Assembly: GCF_019977195.1 (NCBI RefSeq) | Contig: NZ_AP024643.1 | Location: forward strand, 4,870,452 to 4,934,451 | Direction of reading: 5' to 3' | From: Arthrobacter sp. StoSoilA2 | Lineage (GTDB): Bacteria > Actinomycetota > Actinomycetes > Actinomycetales > Micrococcaceae | Length of the DNA: 64,000 bases | Shown here: piece after piece, positions 16,880 through 25,425 of the stretch | How positions within the stretch are numbered: position 1 is the stretch's first letter | How the letters are laid out: every line of letters begins with the position of its first letter | The notes under the pieces: model-generated | What the model was told of the DNA's origin: nothing | The model's database searches: none | What the model saw: only the letters and a program-made list of their open reading frames with translations | Translations under genes and position numbers: made by a program

Positions 16880-17043
16880 GTGGTGTCTCCGGTTAATGAC
16901 AGATGCGAACGGTACGCCTGAGGACATCCGGACTTAAGGTGCCAAAGAGGGCGTCTGTAGTGACGAAGATAACACATTTTCGCCACATATGGTCATTAAA
17001 AACATTTGTTAATGCATATGTTGCACGCTAAGTGCCTAACGCA
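16880..17043 (-). promoter_or_regulatory. AT-rich promoter region of the permease
   Basis: This is AT-rich DNA with two CATATG elements and AAACATTTG at 17000-17008. AAACATTTG also occurs at 12329-12337 in the dioxygenase/cyclase divergent promoter, where it is followed by GCATATGC, a possible shared regulator site. Confidence 0.35.
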
Positions 17044-17739
17044 TTAGTAGTCCGGGTTGCTCGGCACAACAAGTCCGGTCTCGTACGCGTACACAACCAC
17101 TTGCACCCGGTCCCTCAGTTGCAGCTTGCTGAGGATGCGGCGGACATGGGTCTTAACAGTTGCCTCGGATAGGAAGAACTTATGGGCTATCTCCGCATTG
17201 GAAAGCCCCTCGGCGATGGTCGTGAGGATCTCGGTCTCGCGGGGTGTGAGATCGTCCAATAACGGATCGCGGTGTGGGCTGGGCGATTGGCCGGGCACGC
17301 TGCCGCCGCGTACGTACGTCTCCAACAACCTCTGCGTTACGCGGGGGGCCACAACGGCGTCGCCGCTGGCCACAAGCCGCACAGCATGCACGAGTTCAAC
17401 CGGGGCCACATCCTTAAGCAGAAATGCAGAAGCACCCGCCTGCAGTCCCGAAAAGGCGTATTCATCCAGGTCAAAGGTGGTGAGGATGATGACCCGGGCA
17501 TCGGAACCGGCGTCCGAAATGCGGCGCGTCGCTTCTATGCCATCCATGGTGGGCATTCGGACGTCCATGAGCACCACATCCGGCTGCAGCTCCTCAACCT
17601 TCCGGACGGCCTCGTTCCCGTCTGATGCCTCGCCCACCACATGGAAGTTCACTTCACCTTCAAGAATGAGTCGAAAGCCCATCCGAAGCAGTGGCTGGTC
17701 ATCCACCAGCAGGATCTTGATGACGCCCTGATCTACCAC
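17044..17739 (-). CDS. NarL/LuxR-type response regulator
   Basis: This encodes a 231-residue regulator. The receiver domain has the acidic pair in LLVDD (residues 13-14), the phospho-acceptor Asp59 in VVLMDVRMP and the conserved Lys in FLLKD. The C-terminal LuxR helix-turn-helix includes LTPRETEILTTIAEGLSN and ATVKTHVRRILSKL. The start is GTG and overlaps the kinase stop by one base, so the two are translationally coupled. It probably controls the adjacent ABC exporter. Confidence 0.95.
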   Translation of the reverse strand: MVDQGVIKILLVDDQPLLRMGFRLILEGEVNFHVVGEASDGNEAVRKVEELQPDVVLMDVRMPTMDGIEATRRISDAGSDARVIILTTFDLDEYAFSGLQAGASAFLLKDVAPVELVHAVRLVASGDAVVAPRVTQRLLETYVRGGSVPGQSPSPHRDPLLDDLTPRETEILTTIAEGLSNAEIAHKFFLSEATVKTHVRRILSKLQLRDRVQVVVYAYETGLVVPSNPDY

Positions 17740-19022
17740 TATTCCCCCTTTTCGCCGTTCCAGTGCAGCTCGGCGTGGACCGCCCAGCCTCCCCTTTTAC
17801 CCGGACCGGCAGTAACGATTCCAGCATAGATTCCAGCCCGTTCACGCATTCCGGCAATGCCTTGCCGTGTTCCCAGGCTGTCCATCGACTCGCCACCCTC
17901 CCGGGTTCCACGGCCGTCGTCGTGCACGTCGATGGTGACCAGATCGCCGTCGCGGGCTACCTGCACGTCCACGCGGCTGAGCGAGCGTCCGTAGCGGAGG
18001 ACATTGGTCAGCGATTCCTGCACAATCCGGTACACGGTGAGCTCGAAAGCAGGATCGGCCGGAAGCGCGGGGCCAGTGTGCGCGTAGTGCAGCGGCAGGC
18101 CGGCCGTACGGAAACCATCCAGCAGCTTGGCGAGGTTAAGCCCGGACTCGAGCGGAGTCAGTGGCGCCGGGCGGCCGGAATCGTCGCGCAGGACTCCGAG
18201 CACCCGCCGCATGTCCGCAAGCGCTGCCCTGCCCGTTCGGGACAGCTCACCCAGGACGTCGCCGGCGCGGTCGGGGTCCTTCTTGACCACCACTGCCGCA
18301 CCGTCCGACAAACTGATCATTACCGTCAGGGAGTGAGCCACGACGTCGTGCATTTCCCGCGCAATCCTGTTGCGCTCGGTGACCTTGCCCAGCTGCGTTG
18401 TCCGCGCCGCCCATGCGGCGATCTCGGCCTCATGCTCCCGCCTCTGGCGGACCGAGATACCAATGCCCGTAGCCAGCAGGTTGGACAACATGATGGTCAC
18501 GGCGGTGGCGATGTTGTTGATGAGGTGGAAATTCTCGGGGACGTCCTGCAGGGTGTTCATACTGCTGGGACTTGTCCACATGAAAAGGTACAACAGGCTG
18601 AGCGGCAGGCTCGCAGCGCCAAACACCACCAGCGAAATTGGCCGCTTCCGGGTTGTGGCGACCGCGTAGAGGGCAAACCACAACCCCGCGGACACGTTCG
18701 AGCCCCACGGATTCAGCACAGTGGCCAGGACTTCCAGAACCACGACGGCGGCAACCACCTGAAGCGGGTAGCGCCGCCGGAATGTCAGGACCGTCGCGAT
18801 CAGCAGCAAGAGCCCGACGACGAGCCACTTGCCCTCGATGATCGAAGTAATGATGGTGGGCAAGGCCAAAAGGACGTAGCAAAGGACAACCACCGCATCC
18901 ATCGCACGGGGACGTTCGAAAAAATAGCGACGGATCCGGCCCCTGCGGCGCTGGGCAATTTCAGCGAAGGACGCGTCAGCTGTTACAGCCGGCGCGTCCT
19001 TCACTTGGGAAGCTTCAGTCAT
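17739..19022 (-). CDS. Sensor histidine kinase (HisKA_3 type)
   Basis: This encodes a 427-residue membrane kinase. The N-terminal half has about five or six predicted helices with very short outer loops, a layout of intramembrane-sensing kinases that often detect envelope stress or drugs. The dimerisation/phosphotransfer segment is NRIAREMHDVVAHSLTVM with His225. The ATPase domain has VYRIVQESLTNVLRYG and DDGRGT. The cognate regulator follows immediately, and an ABC permease and ATPase lie upstream on the same strand, forming a four-gene cluster. Confidence 0.93.
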   Translation of the reverse strand: MTEASQVKDAPAVTADASFAEIAQRRRGRIRRYFFERPRAMDAVVVLCYVLLALPTIITSIIEGKWLVVGLLLLIATVLTFRRRYPLQVVAAVVVLEVLATVLNPWGSNVSAGLWFALYAVATTRKRPISLVVFGAASLPLSLLYLFMWTSPSSMNTLQDVPENFHLINNIATAVTIMLSNLLATGIGISVRQRREHEAEIAAWAARTTQLGKVTERNRIAREMHDVVAHSLTVMISLSDGAAVVVKKDPDRAGDVLGELSRTGRAALADMRRVLGVLRDDSGRPAPLTPLESGLNLAKLLDGFRTAGLPLHYAHTGPALPADPAFELTVYRIVQESLTNVLRYGRSLSRVDVQVARDGDLVTIDVHDDGRGTREGGESMDSLGTRQGIAGMRERAGIYAGIVTAGPGKRGGWAVHAELHWNGEKGE

Positions 19023-19040
19023 GGATTGAGCCTAAACGGC

Positions 19041-19892
19041 CTAGACATCCCGCTTTTTCAACAGGACCATGGCCAAGGCCACAGGCACCACAACCCAGGC
19101 GCCGAGAACCAGGGCGGCCTGCCAGACTTCCAGGGTGTCAGGAACATGCTCGACGGCGGTCATCGGGTTGATGGTGTTGCCCGGAAGATACTTGCGGGCT
19201 TCCACGAAGAAATCGCCGGGAATGAGCTGGAATGCAATCGGGGCCACAAAGAACAGGCCCACGAGGCTCATGATGCCTCCTGCCGAGTTGCGGACGATGG
19301 TTCCCAGTGCCATGCCAATCGCTGCCACGGCCGCCACGTAAATGCTGTTGACGAGCAAAAGCTTTACCGATTGCGAGCTGCTGAGGTCCAGCTTGAGATC
19401 GTAGTTGTCCACGATCGGGAGTGACACGAGGCCGGCTACGAAGGTGGACACAGCCGTCAACAGGAAGGCACTGACCATCACGACTATCAGCTTGGCCAGG
19501 AACGGCGAGAGCCTCTTGGGGACCGCAGCGAACGTGGAGCGCGCCATTCCCGTAGTGAATTCCGAGCTCATGAGCAGGACGCCCAACGAACCGAGGATCA
19601 ACTGGGCGAATGCGATGCCGGAGGTGGGAATGCTGACTGCGATGTCGCCGCCCTGCGCAGCAATGGCTGCGGCGGCTTCGGGATCCCTCGCAGCTTGCTC
19701 GGCGAACTGTCCCGTACCCCAAGCCGAGAGTGCTGCGAAGCCAACCATGACCAACGCCGTGGATGCCAGGAGAATCAGCGTGGACAACAACGTGCGGAAC
19801 TTGATGAACTCGGAGTTCAGTACGCGGTGGAAGGCCGGTCCCGGCCCAACGGAGTTGCGCATGGACTTGCGGTCCAAAGTGGTGGTGCTCAT
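19041..19892 (-). CDS. ABC transporter permease
   Basis: This 283-residue ABC-2-type membrane protein has six predicted helices. It begins with a short cytoplasmic tail and FHRVLNSEFIKFRTLLSTL, the amphipathic entry typical of actinobacterial two-gene exporters. The central loop has SSEFTTGMARSTFAAVPKR, a hallmark of this group. Its ATPase is encoded just upstream with a gap of two bases, and the sensor kinase just downstream. A role in drug or lipid export is inferred. Confidence 0.9.
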   Translation of the reverse strand: MSTTTLDRKSMRNSVGPGPAFHRVLNSEFIKFRTLLSTLILLASTALVMVGFAALSAWGTGQFAEQAARDPEAAAAIAAQGGDIAVSIPTSGIAFAQLILGSLGVLLMSSEFTTGMARSTFAAVPKRLSPFLAKLIVVMVSAFLLTAVSTFVAGLVSLPIVDNYDLKLDLSSSQSVKLLLVNSIYVAAVAAIGMALGTIVRNSAGGIMSLVGLFFVAPIAFQLIPGDFFVEARKYLPGNTINPMTAVEHVPDTLEVWQAALVLGAWVVVPVALAMVLLKKRDV

Positions 19893-19894
19893 GT

Positions 19895-20839
19895 CTATTT
19901 CCCTCCGGCCTGAACGGGAACAGAGGTCCCGGCGGTGATGTGCGAGTGGTATTCCACCTCGTCCTTGGTCAACTCCATGTACGCCTCTTCGAGACTTGCC
20001 TGGAGCGGGGTCAGCTCGTAGACCATGATCTGGTTCTCCAGGGCCGTGCGGGCGATTCCGCGAGGATCCAGGCCCGAAACTTCCAGCAGCTCACGCTCGT
20101 GGACTTCCACGGATACACCCGTGCCTGCGAGCAGTTGCATGAGCTGCTCCGGCTGGTCCGTGCGGACTCGTGTGCGGGCGTGGCCCTTGCCGGTGATGAT
20201 CTCTGCGATGGGTGCATCCGCAATGATTTTGCCGCGGCCAATCACGATCAGATAGTCTGCAGTCAATGCCATTTCACTCATGAGGTGGCTGGACAGGAAC
20301 ACGGTGCGGCCCTCGGAAGCGAGGTACTTGACCAGGTTGCGAACCCAGACCACGCCTTCCGGATCCAGGCCGTTCACGGGCTCGTCCAGGATGATGGTCT
20401 GCGGATCACCCAGCAGCGCTGCCGCAATGCCCAGGCGCTGGCCCATGCCGAGCGAGAAACCTTTCACCTTCTTCTTGGCGACTTCTCCCAGCCCGGTCAT
20501 CTCGATGACCTCCCGCACCCGGCTCTTGGGGATGCTGTGCGTCGCGGCCATGGCGAGCAGGTGGTTGTACGCCGTGCGGCTGGTATGGACCGCCTTGGCA
20601 TCCAGCAGCGCACCGATTTCACGCAGCGGCGCAACGTGCTTGGCGAACGGTTCACCGTTCACGGTCACGGAACCCGCGGTGGGAGTGTCCAGTCCCATGA
20701 TCATGCGCATCGTGGTTGACTTGCCGGCACCGTTCGGGCCCAGGAAACCCGTTACCCGTCCGGCTTGGACGGTGAAACTGACACCGCCGACGGCGGTCTT
20801 CTCGCCGTAGACCTTCGTCAGGCCTGTTGCTTCGATCAT
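19895..20839 (-). CDS. ABC transporter ATP-binding protein
   Basis: This 314-residue ATPase pairs with the downstream permease. Walker A is GPNGAGKST, the signature is FSLGMGQRLG (a common variant in drug-exporter ATPases), Walker B is TIILDEP, and the switch His is in FLSSHLMSEM. The C-terminal 90 residues form the extra domain typical of DrrA/CcmA-like exporters. The ATG at 20839 (MIEATGLTK) is preceded by GAGGAGGGA; the 20 codons upstream that are open in frame are not conserved in style. Confidence 0.93.
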   Translation of the reverse strand: MIEATGLTKVYGEKTAVGGVSFTVQAGRVTGFLGPNGAGKSTTMRMIMGLDTPTAGSVTVNGEPFAKHVAPLREIGALLDAKAVHTSRTAYNHLLAMAATHSIPKSRVREVIEMTGLGEVAKKKVKGFSLGMGQRLGIAAALLGDPQTIILDEPVNGLDPEGVVWVRNLVKYLASEGRTVFLSSHLMSEMALTADYLIVIGRGKIIADAPIAEIITGKGHARTRVRTDQPEQLMQLLAGTGVSVEVHERELLEVSGLDPRGIARTALENQIMVYELTPLQASLEEAYMELTKDEVEYHSHITAGTSVPVQAGGK

Positions 20840-20969
20840 GGAAGCGTTCCCTCCTCGGAGCACGTGTACGTGCAGATGAGTTGTTGACTGTACTGACAAC
20901 GCTAGTCACAGAGGGTGCGGAAATCGCCTGTCTCAGGGATGATTCAGGGTCCAGTCAGGGTAGTCCTCC

Positions 20970-21005
20970 CGGATGACGCTACGAAGCCGGATGACGCTAC
21001 GAAGC
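20970..21005. repeat. 18-bp tandem duplication over a stop codon
   Basis: CGGATGACGCTACGAAGC occurs twice head to tail. The second copy supplies the last codons and the TAG of the PAP2-kinase fusion gene, so the duplication leaves the protein intact and repeats the stop downstream. Confidence 0.85.
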
Positions 21006-22508
21006 CGGGTCCACCGGCAGCGGACAATACACGCGTAGCTCGTGGCTCTTGACGGTGAACACGGCACTGCGCACCCCTGGCTTGGGCTCACCATCTACGG
21101 CGAGGACCAACGGTTCTCCGATCGCCTCAATGGTGACGGTAGTTGCCTCGGTCAGATGCGTGACTTTGGAAGCAGCAACGGTGCCTGTCATGACGGCCCA
21201 AAGGAGCCGGGCACGGGCAAATGGTTCATCCGCAGTGATCATGCGGAGATCGAAGACGCCGTCGTCCAGCACAGGGCGTCGAAGTGGGGCATGGTCGCTG
21301 GGGTAGTAACGCCCACGTCCCAGGTACAGAATCCACAGCTTGTGCTTCACGCCGTTAACGGTGAGCGTCGTGGGCGAGTTCACTCCGAAAGTCCGCAGCG
21401 ATGCCACCAAACTGGCCAGGGGTTTACCCATGGCAGGCTGCAGTCGCTCCCGGCGTCGAACGAGGTTCGGATAAACACCCACGCTGGCCGTATTCAGCAT
21501 GGCGATCTCACTGGACTCAGGGTTGTCAGGCAAACCTCGATGGACGGCAACATGCCCGAAATCCACAAGCGCGGCCTGCCCCTCTGTGACTGCCTTGATT
21601 GCGGCGTCAATGGAATTGGTCCCGAGGTCACGGGCAAAGTGGTTGAGCGTGCCACCCGGCAATACCAGAAGAGGCAGGGAATGCTCGACGGCGATAGCGG
21701 CCGCGGTGCCAACCGTCCCGTCACCACCCCACACGCCAAGCGCTACGGTGCCTGGCCGGGCTGCGGCTGCTTCAATCTCAGCGGCGACATCCTCGCCCTC
21801 AGCGATTTCATGAATATGCGCTTTGGGGAATACCTCCTGTAGCAGTTCGCCGGTTTCGGGGGAGTAGGAACCGCCCAGGACATTAACAGCGATGCTCAGC
21901 CCCTCGCCGTCGGAAATTCCCGGGGCCCCTGCCGGCGTCCGGCGGGGTTTGGGTTCGGCGGGCTTGGCTGGCCACCACGTGCGTGTCAGCAGGGCAGCAC
22001 CCGCGCCAAGTGCAGAACCAAACACGACGTCTGACGGCCAGTGCGCACCTGTGTGCACACGGGAATACGCAACGCCCGCGGCGATGGGCGCAAGTACGGC
22101 GCCCAGGACGGGCGAAACCATCCCTGCTCCCACGACAAAAGCCACGGCCGAAGCTGAGTGTCCGGATGGCATGGAGGAACTGACCGGCTGCGGGTGTACG
22201 AACCTGAAAACGGGCAGGTGTTCCGGCAAGGGCCGCCGCCGGGGGAGCGCCGTTTTGAAGATGAGGTTAGTGACCCCGGAGGCCACGCCCAAGGCAAGCA
22301 GTCCATGCAGGGCTGCTCTGCGCGGTTTTCCTGGAACCGTGGCCATGATTCCCGCGATGCCAAACCAGAGCTTTCCTTTGGTGGCCGCTGCTGAGAGCCG
22401 CCGGAAGAGATCATCATGTTCGCCTTGCGGCTGGCGCGAAACCGCCCTGACAAGGAAATGATCGAACCTTGCCACGTGCTTGGGGCCTTTGCCCAGGAAA
22501 CCTCGCAT
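20997..22508 (-). CDS. PAP2 phosphatase-diacylglycerol kinase fusion protein
   Basis: This 503-residue two-domain protein has an N-terminal membrane PAP2 domain (residues about 20-200) with the three phosphatase motifs: KTALPRRRPLP, SSMPSGHSASA and SRVHTGAHWPSDVVFG. The C-terminal domain (about 215-500) is a DAGK-type lipid kinase with WGGDGTVGTAA and LPGGTLNHFARDLG. A single chain with opposing lipid-phosphate phosphatase and kinase activities is known in actinobacteria, but its physiological substrate is uncertain. It may remodel phosphatidic acid or polyprenyl phosphates. ATG 22508 (MRGFLG) was chosen; an earlier in-frame start at 22577 runs into the divergent PAP2 promoter. Confidence 0.9.
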   Translation of the reverse strand: MRGFLGKGPKHVARFDHFLVRAVSRQPQGEHDDLFRRLSAAATKGKLWFGIAGIMATVPGKPRRAALHGLLALGVASGVTNLIFKTALPRRRPLPEHLPVFRFVHPQPVSSSMPSGHSASAVAFVVGAGMVSPVLGAVLAPIAAGVAYSRVHTGAHWPSDVVFGSALGAGAALLTRTWWPAKPAEPKPRRTPAGAPGISDGEGLSIAVNVLGGSYSPETGELLQEVFPKAHIHEIAEGEDVAAEIEAAAARPGTVALGVWGGDGTVGTAAAIAVEHSLPLLVLPGGTLNHFARDLGTNSIDAAIKAVTEGQAALVDFGHVAVHRGLPDNPESSEIAMLNTASVGVYPNLVRRRERLQPAMGKPLASLVASLRTFGVNSPTTLTVNGVKHKLWILYLGRGRYYPSDHAPLRRPVLDDGVFDLRMITADEPFARARLLWAVMTGTVAASKVTHLTEATTVTIEAIGEPLVLAVDGEPKPGVRSAVFTVKSHELRVYCPLPVDPAS

Positions 22509-22599
22509 TCCACCACAGTAGCGCGAGCCCGGCGGCAGGACCCGGCGGCATTCCAGAACTCCAGCAACCTTGCCCAACGGCCGTGACTACGATGAGTGA

Positions 22600-23304
22600 A
22601 TGATTCGCGTCCTGCGTCCACGCCAGCGGCCCAGCTGGCAGATTGTCACGCCTGCCCTGCTTTTGCTGTGCGCGTTCGCGGTACCGGGAGGCATGATTGT
22701 GGCCGGTCAAGGGGAGCCCGCCTTCAATAGAATTGATACAACATGGCAGGCCTATTCCTTCACCCTGCACGCCCCGTTCTGGGACGCGGTAAACGTGGCG
22801 CTCAACTGGGGCGGGTATGTGGGCATGCTGGTGCTGCATGGTGTTTTGGCGGCCGCGCTACTCCTCTGGCGACGTCCCAGGGCTGCTGCCTTCTGTGCAC
22901 TCGCCGGCCTTGCTGCCCTGGGCCTCACTCAACTGGCCAAGGCACTTGTTGGGCGTGATCGGCCTCAAGGCGCCAGGGTCCTCTCTGATACAGGCTCATA
23001 CCCTTCGGGGCATGTTTCCGCGACCACCGCCTTCCTCGTCGTGATGGCGTTGCTCATCGGCCGGCAGTGGGCGAAAGTGGTGGCAGTTCTTGGCATACTC
23101 GCGATGATGGTCAGCCGAACCTACCTGTCCGCTCACTGGTTAAGTGATGTCCTCGGCGGTGCGTGCCTAGCAGCCGGTGTCGTCCTGCTGTTGTGGTGGC
23201 CGTTCTGCAACATATGCATTCAGGAGAATGAAACCGCTGGCCGGGCGGCTATTTGGCGCGCAAGGGCCGTGCAACGCCAGCAAGAAGCAGGGCAACAAGA
23301 ATAG
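22600..23304 (+). CDS. PAP2-family membrane phosphatase
   Basis: This 234-residue enzyme has about six membrane helices. The catalytic motifs are KALVGRDRPQG, YPSGHVSATTAF and SRTYLSAHWLSDVLGG. The layout matches broad-specificity phosphatidic acid or undecaprenyl-diphosphate phosphatases. It diverges from the PAP2-kinase fusion by about 90 bases, so the two lipid-phosphate enzymes may share regulation. Its last 56 bases overlap tail-to-tail with the MFS gene. The C-terminal NETAGRAAIWRARAVQRQQE tail is charged and is probably cytoplasmic. Confidence 0.88.
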   Translation: MIRVLRPRQRPSWQIVTPALLLLCAFAVPGGMIVAGQGEPAFNRIDTTWQAYSFTLHAPFWDAVNVALNWGGYVGMLVLHGVLAAALLLWRRPRAAAFCALAGLAALGLTQLAKALVGRDRPQGARVLSDTGSYPSGHVSATTAFLVVMALLIGRQWAKVVAVLGILAMMVSRTYLSAHWLSDVLGGACLAAGVVLLLWWPFCNICIQENETAGRAAIWRARAVQRQQEAGQQE

Positions 23305-24442
23305 GCAATCCGATCGCCAGCAGTGCCATGTGGATTCCGGTTTGGTCACCGAGGTAACCCAGAAGCGGCGGGCCGGCCAAGAAAGCCACGTAGCCAATGG
23401 TTGAGACCACGGAAACGCGTGCCGCTGCGTGCTTGGGATCGTCGGCCGCAGCGGACATGCCCATGGGGAAGGCCAACGCCGCACCAACGCCCCAAAGTGC
23501 CGCACCAAGGCCGGCCAGCACCACGTTGCCGGCGAAGACGAACAACGCCAAGCCCAGCGCGGCCGCTGCCATACTGGCACGGAGTACAGCCACGCGGCCG
23601 AACCTGTCGATGACCTTGCCGCCGAGGAACCGCATCCCGGTCATGGCAGCAACGAAGAGCGCAAAGAGCAGGGCGCCGGTCGCTTCGGAGGTACCGAGTC
23701 CATCAACGGCCGCCTTGGCAATCCAGTCATTGCCGGCCCCTTCCGTAAGGGTCGCACCCAAAACCACCACACCGATGAGCAGCGTCCGGCCGTCCCGCCA
23801 AGCCGTGGGTCCCTTGGGAGCCGGCGCACCGTCGTCGAGCGTTTCAGCCACTGACGCTTCGTGCGGCAGGAAGTAGCGCGGCACGGTTAGTGCGAGGAGG
23901 ACAGCAAGTCCGGCGATCACAAGCAGGTGCTCAGGGAGGCCAACACCAAGGTGCGAGAGCCCCGCACCGATCAAAGCGCCCACAAACGCCCCGCCGCTGA
24001 ACGCTGCGTGAAACTGCGGCATGATGGTCCGCTTGAGCCGGTGTTCGACGTCGGCACCCTCGATGTTCTGGGCTACGTCCCACAGCCCAATGCCAATACC
24101 GAAGAAGAAGAGGGCGATGGCCGTGGCCGGAACCGATGCAGCCATGAGGGAGAAGGCAATCGCAGCACCTGCGGCACCCGCCACGATCCCGGCGAGGCGA
24201 ACCGTGCCGGCTGTACCGATTCGGCCCACCACCCACCCTGCTGACGGCAAAGCCATCAAGGACCCGACGGCGGTGCAGAGCAGCAGGGTGCCCATCTGGC
24301 CGGACGTCAGGCTGAGAGCTTCGGTGACGGCGGGGATACGTGCCGCCCAGCTTGCAAACACCAGGCCGTTCATGGCGAAGATCAGGAACGTCGCCACCGC
24401 CGCAGCGTTGACGTTGGTGGTGCTTCTGGTGCTGGTGGTCAT
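23249..24442 (-). CDS. MFS transporter
   Basis: This 397-residue major facilitator protein has twelve predicted helices. AMNGLVFASWAARIPAVTEA at the start and GIGIGLWDVAQNIEGADVE in the first half are typical of the FucP/YbjJ-like group of sugar or drug transporters. The ATG overlaps the DeoR stop by four bases (ATGA), so transporter and regulator are translationally coupled. The substrate is unknown; a DeoR partner makes a sugar or sugar phosphate plausible. Confidence 0.9.
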   Translation of the reverse strand: MTTSTRSTTNVNAAAVATFLIFAMNGLVFASWAARIPAVTEALSLTSGQMGTLLLCTAVGSLMALPSAGWVVGRIGTAGTVRLAGIVAGAAGAAIAFSLMAASVPATAIALFFFGIGIGLWDVAQNIEGADVEHRLKRTIMPQFHAAFSGGAFVGALIGAGLSHLGVGLPEHLLVIAGLAVLLALTVPRYFLPHEASVAETLDDGAPAPKGPTAWRDGRTLLIGVVVLGATLTEGAGNDWIAKAAVDGLGTSEATGALLFALFVAAMTGMRFLGGKVIDRFGRVAVLRASMAAAALGLALFVFAGNVVLAGLGAALWGVGAALAFPMGMSAAADDPKHAAARVSVVSTIGYVAFLAGPPLLGYLGDQTGIHMALLAIGLPILVALLLAGVARPLRAK

Positions 24443-25206
24443 GCAATCACAACTTCCACAGAGAGTTTGTCGAGCCGGGCAAGATCTTCGGAGGATGGCT
24501 TCAGGTCCGTCACGATGACGTCCACGGCCTCTATCGCGGCAACCAGGGCGACCGCGCTGGCATTCCACTTACTGCCGGAGGATGCAACGATGACCCGCGA
24601 CGCCGATTCCAGGCCGGCGCGCTTCACCGCGGCGTCGTCAAGGTCATGGGCCAGCAGTCCGTCCTTGAGGTTGAGGGCGCACGGCGTGACCACCGCGGTG
24701 TCGAATCGCAACGAGCGTATGTTCGCCTCGGTCATGGGTCCGCGAAAAGACTGTTCGCCCGGAATGAGGCTTCCGCCGGGGAGAATGAGCTGCGGCCGGC
24801 GGCCCTCCTTTGCGTGGGTCAGTGCCTCGACGCCGTGCAGGGACATCGGCATCACCGTGAGTTCACGCTGGCTCAGCCGCCGAGCAATTTCCGTGGCAGT
24901 GGATCCGCTGTCCAACCACACGTGCTCGCGGTCCTTCAGCAGAGCGTCAACAGCTGCTGCGATCTTGAGCTTCGCCTCGTGGTCTTCCAGTTCGCGCTGC
25001 CCATAGCCCGGGTTGTCACCACGCGCTACCAAACTGCGGGCGCCGCCGTGCACCCGCTTCAGTACTCCGTTGGCCGCAAGAATTTCCAGGTCGCGGCGGA
25101 TCGTGGCGCCCGAGGCTCCAGTGGCTGCTACCAATTCGTCCACTGATACTTCTTCGCGTTTGCGCAGCAGCTCGCCAATGAGCCGATGGCGGTCAGGAGT
25201 TCCCAT
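24439..25206 (-). CDS. DeoR-family transcriptional regulator
   Basis: This encodes a 255-residue repressor. The N-terminal helix-turn-helix has the DeoR pattern VDELVAATGASGATIRRDLE and VLKRVHGGA. The C-terminal sugar-phosphate-sensing domain has LDSGSTATEIARRL and LPGGSLIPGEQSFRGP. It heads the two-gene unit with the MFS transporter and probably represses it until a phosphosugar binds. The promoter region carries a 31-33 bp tandem repeat array. Confidence 0.92.
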   Translation of the reverse strand: MGTPDRHRLIGELLRKREEVSVDELVAATGASGATIRRDLEILAANGVLKRVHGGARSLVARGDNPGYGQRELEDHEAKLKIAAAVDALLKDREHVWLDSGSTATEIARRLSQRELTVMPMSLHGVEALTHAKEGRRPQLILPGGSLIPGEQSFRGPMTEANIRSLRFDTAVVTPCALNLKDGLLAHDLDDAAVKRAGLESASRVIVASSGSKWNASAVALVAAIEAVDVIVTDLKPSSEDLARLDKLSVEVVIA

Positions 25207-25263
25207 AGTTCAACGGTATCAGGCCGACGCTCATTTAATCATAAAATGTGATCATTTGATCAC

Positions 25264-25420
25264 CGATGCTCTCTCACATCCCACCCTTAAACCCACGATG
25301 CTCTCTCACATCCCACCCCCTTAACCCCCGATGCCCTCTCACATCCCCCCCTTAAACCACGATGCTCTCTCATCAACTGAGAGAGCATCGGGCGAAAAGG
25401 GCAATGATGTGAGAGAACGT
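25264..25420. repeat. 31-33 bp tandem repeat array with terminal hairpin, locus A
   Basis: Three tandem units of 32, 33 and 31 bp, each beginning CGATGCTCTCTCACATCCC (CGATGCCCTC in the third), are followed by a perfect 13-bp hairpin at 25360-25390 (CGATGCTCTCTCA, 5-base loop, complement). An inverted copy of the core, GATGTGAGAGAACGT, follows. It lies between the DeoR promoter and the ABC-F stop. The core CTCTCTCACATCCC is shared with the array at 52.1 kb. Confidence 0.9.
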
Positions 25421-25425
25421 GCGGA

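Noticed and set aside
17763..19424. A 553-residue open frame antisense to the sensor kinase and ABC permease
   Set aside because: It lies opposite clearly conserved genes and is a product of high GC content.
25264..25420. Possible CRISPR array or riboswitch
   Set aside because: There are no spacers between the direct units, and the hairpin does not match a known riboswitch class that I could recognise.
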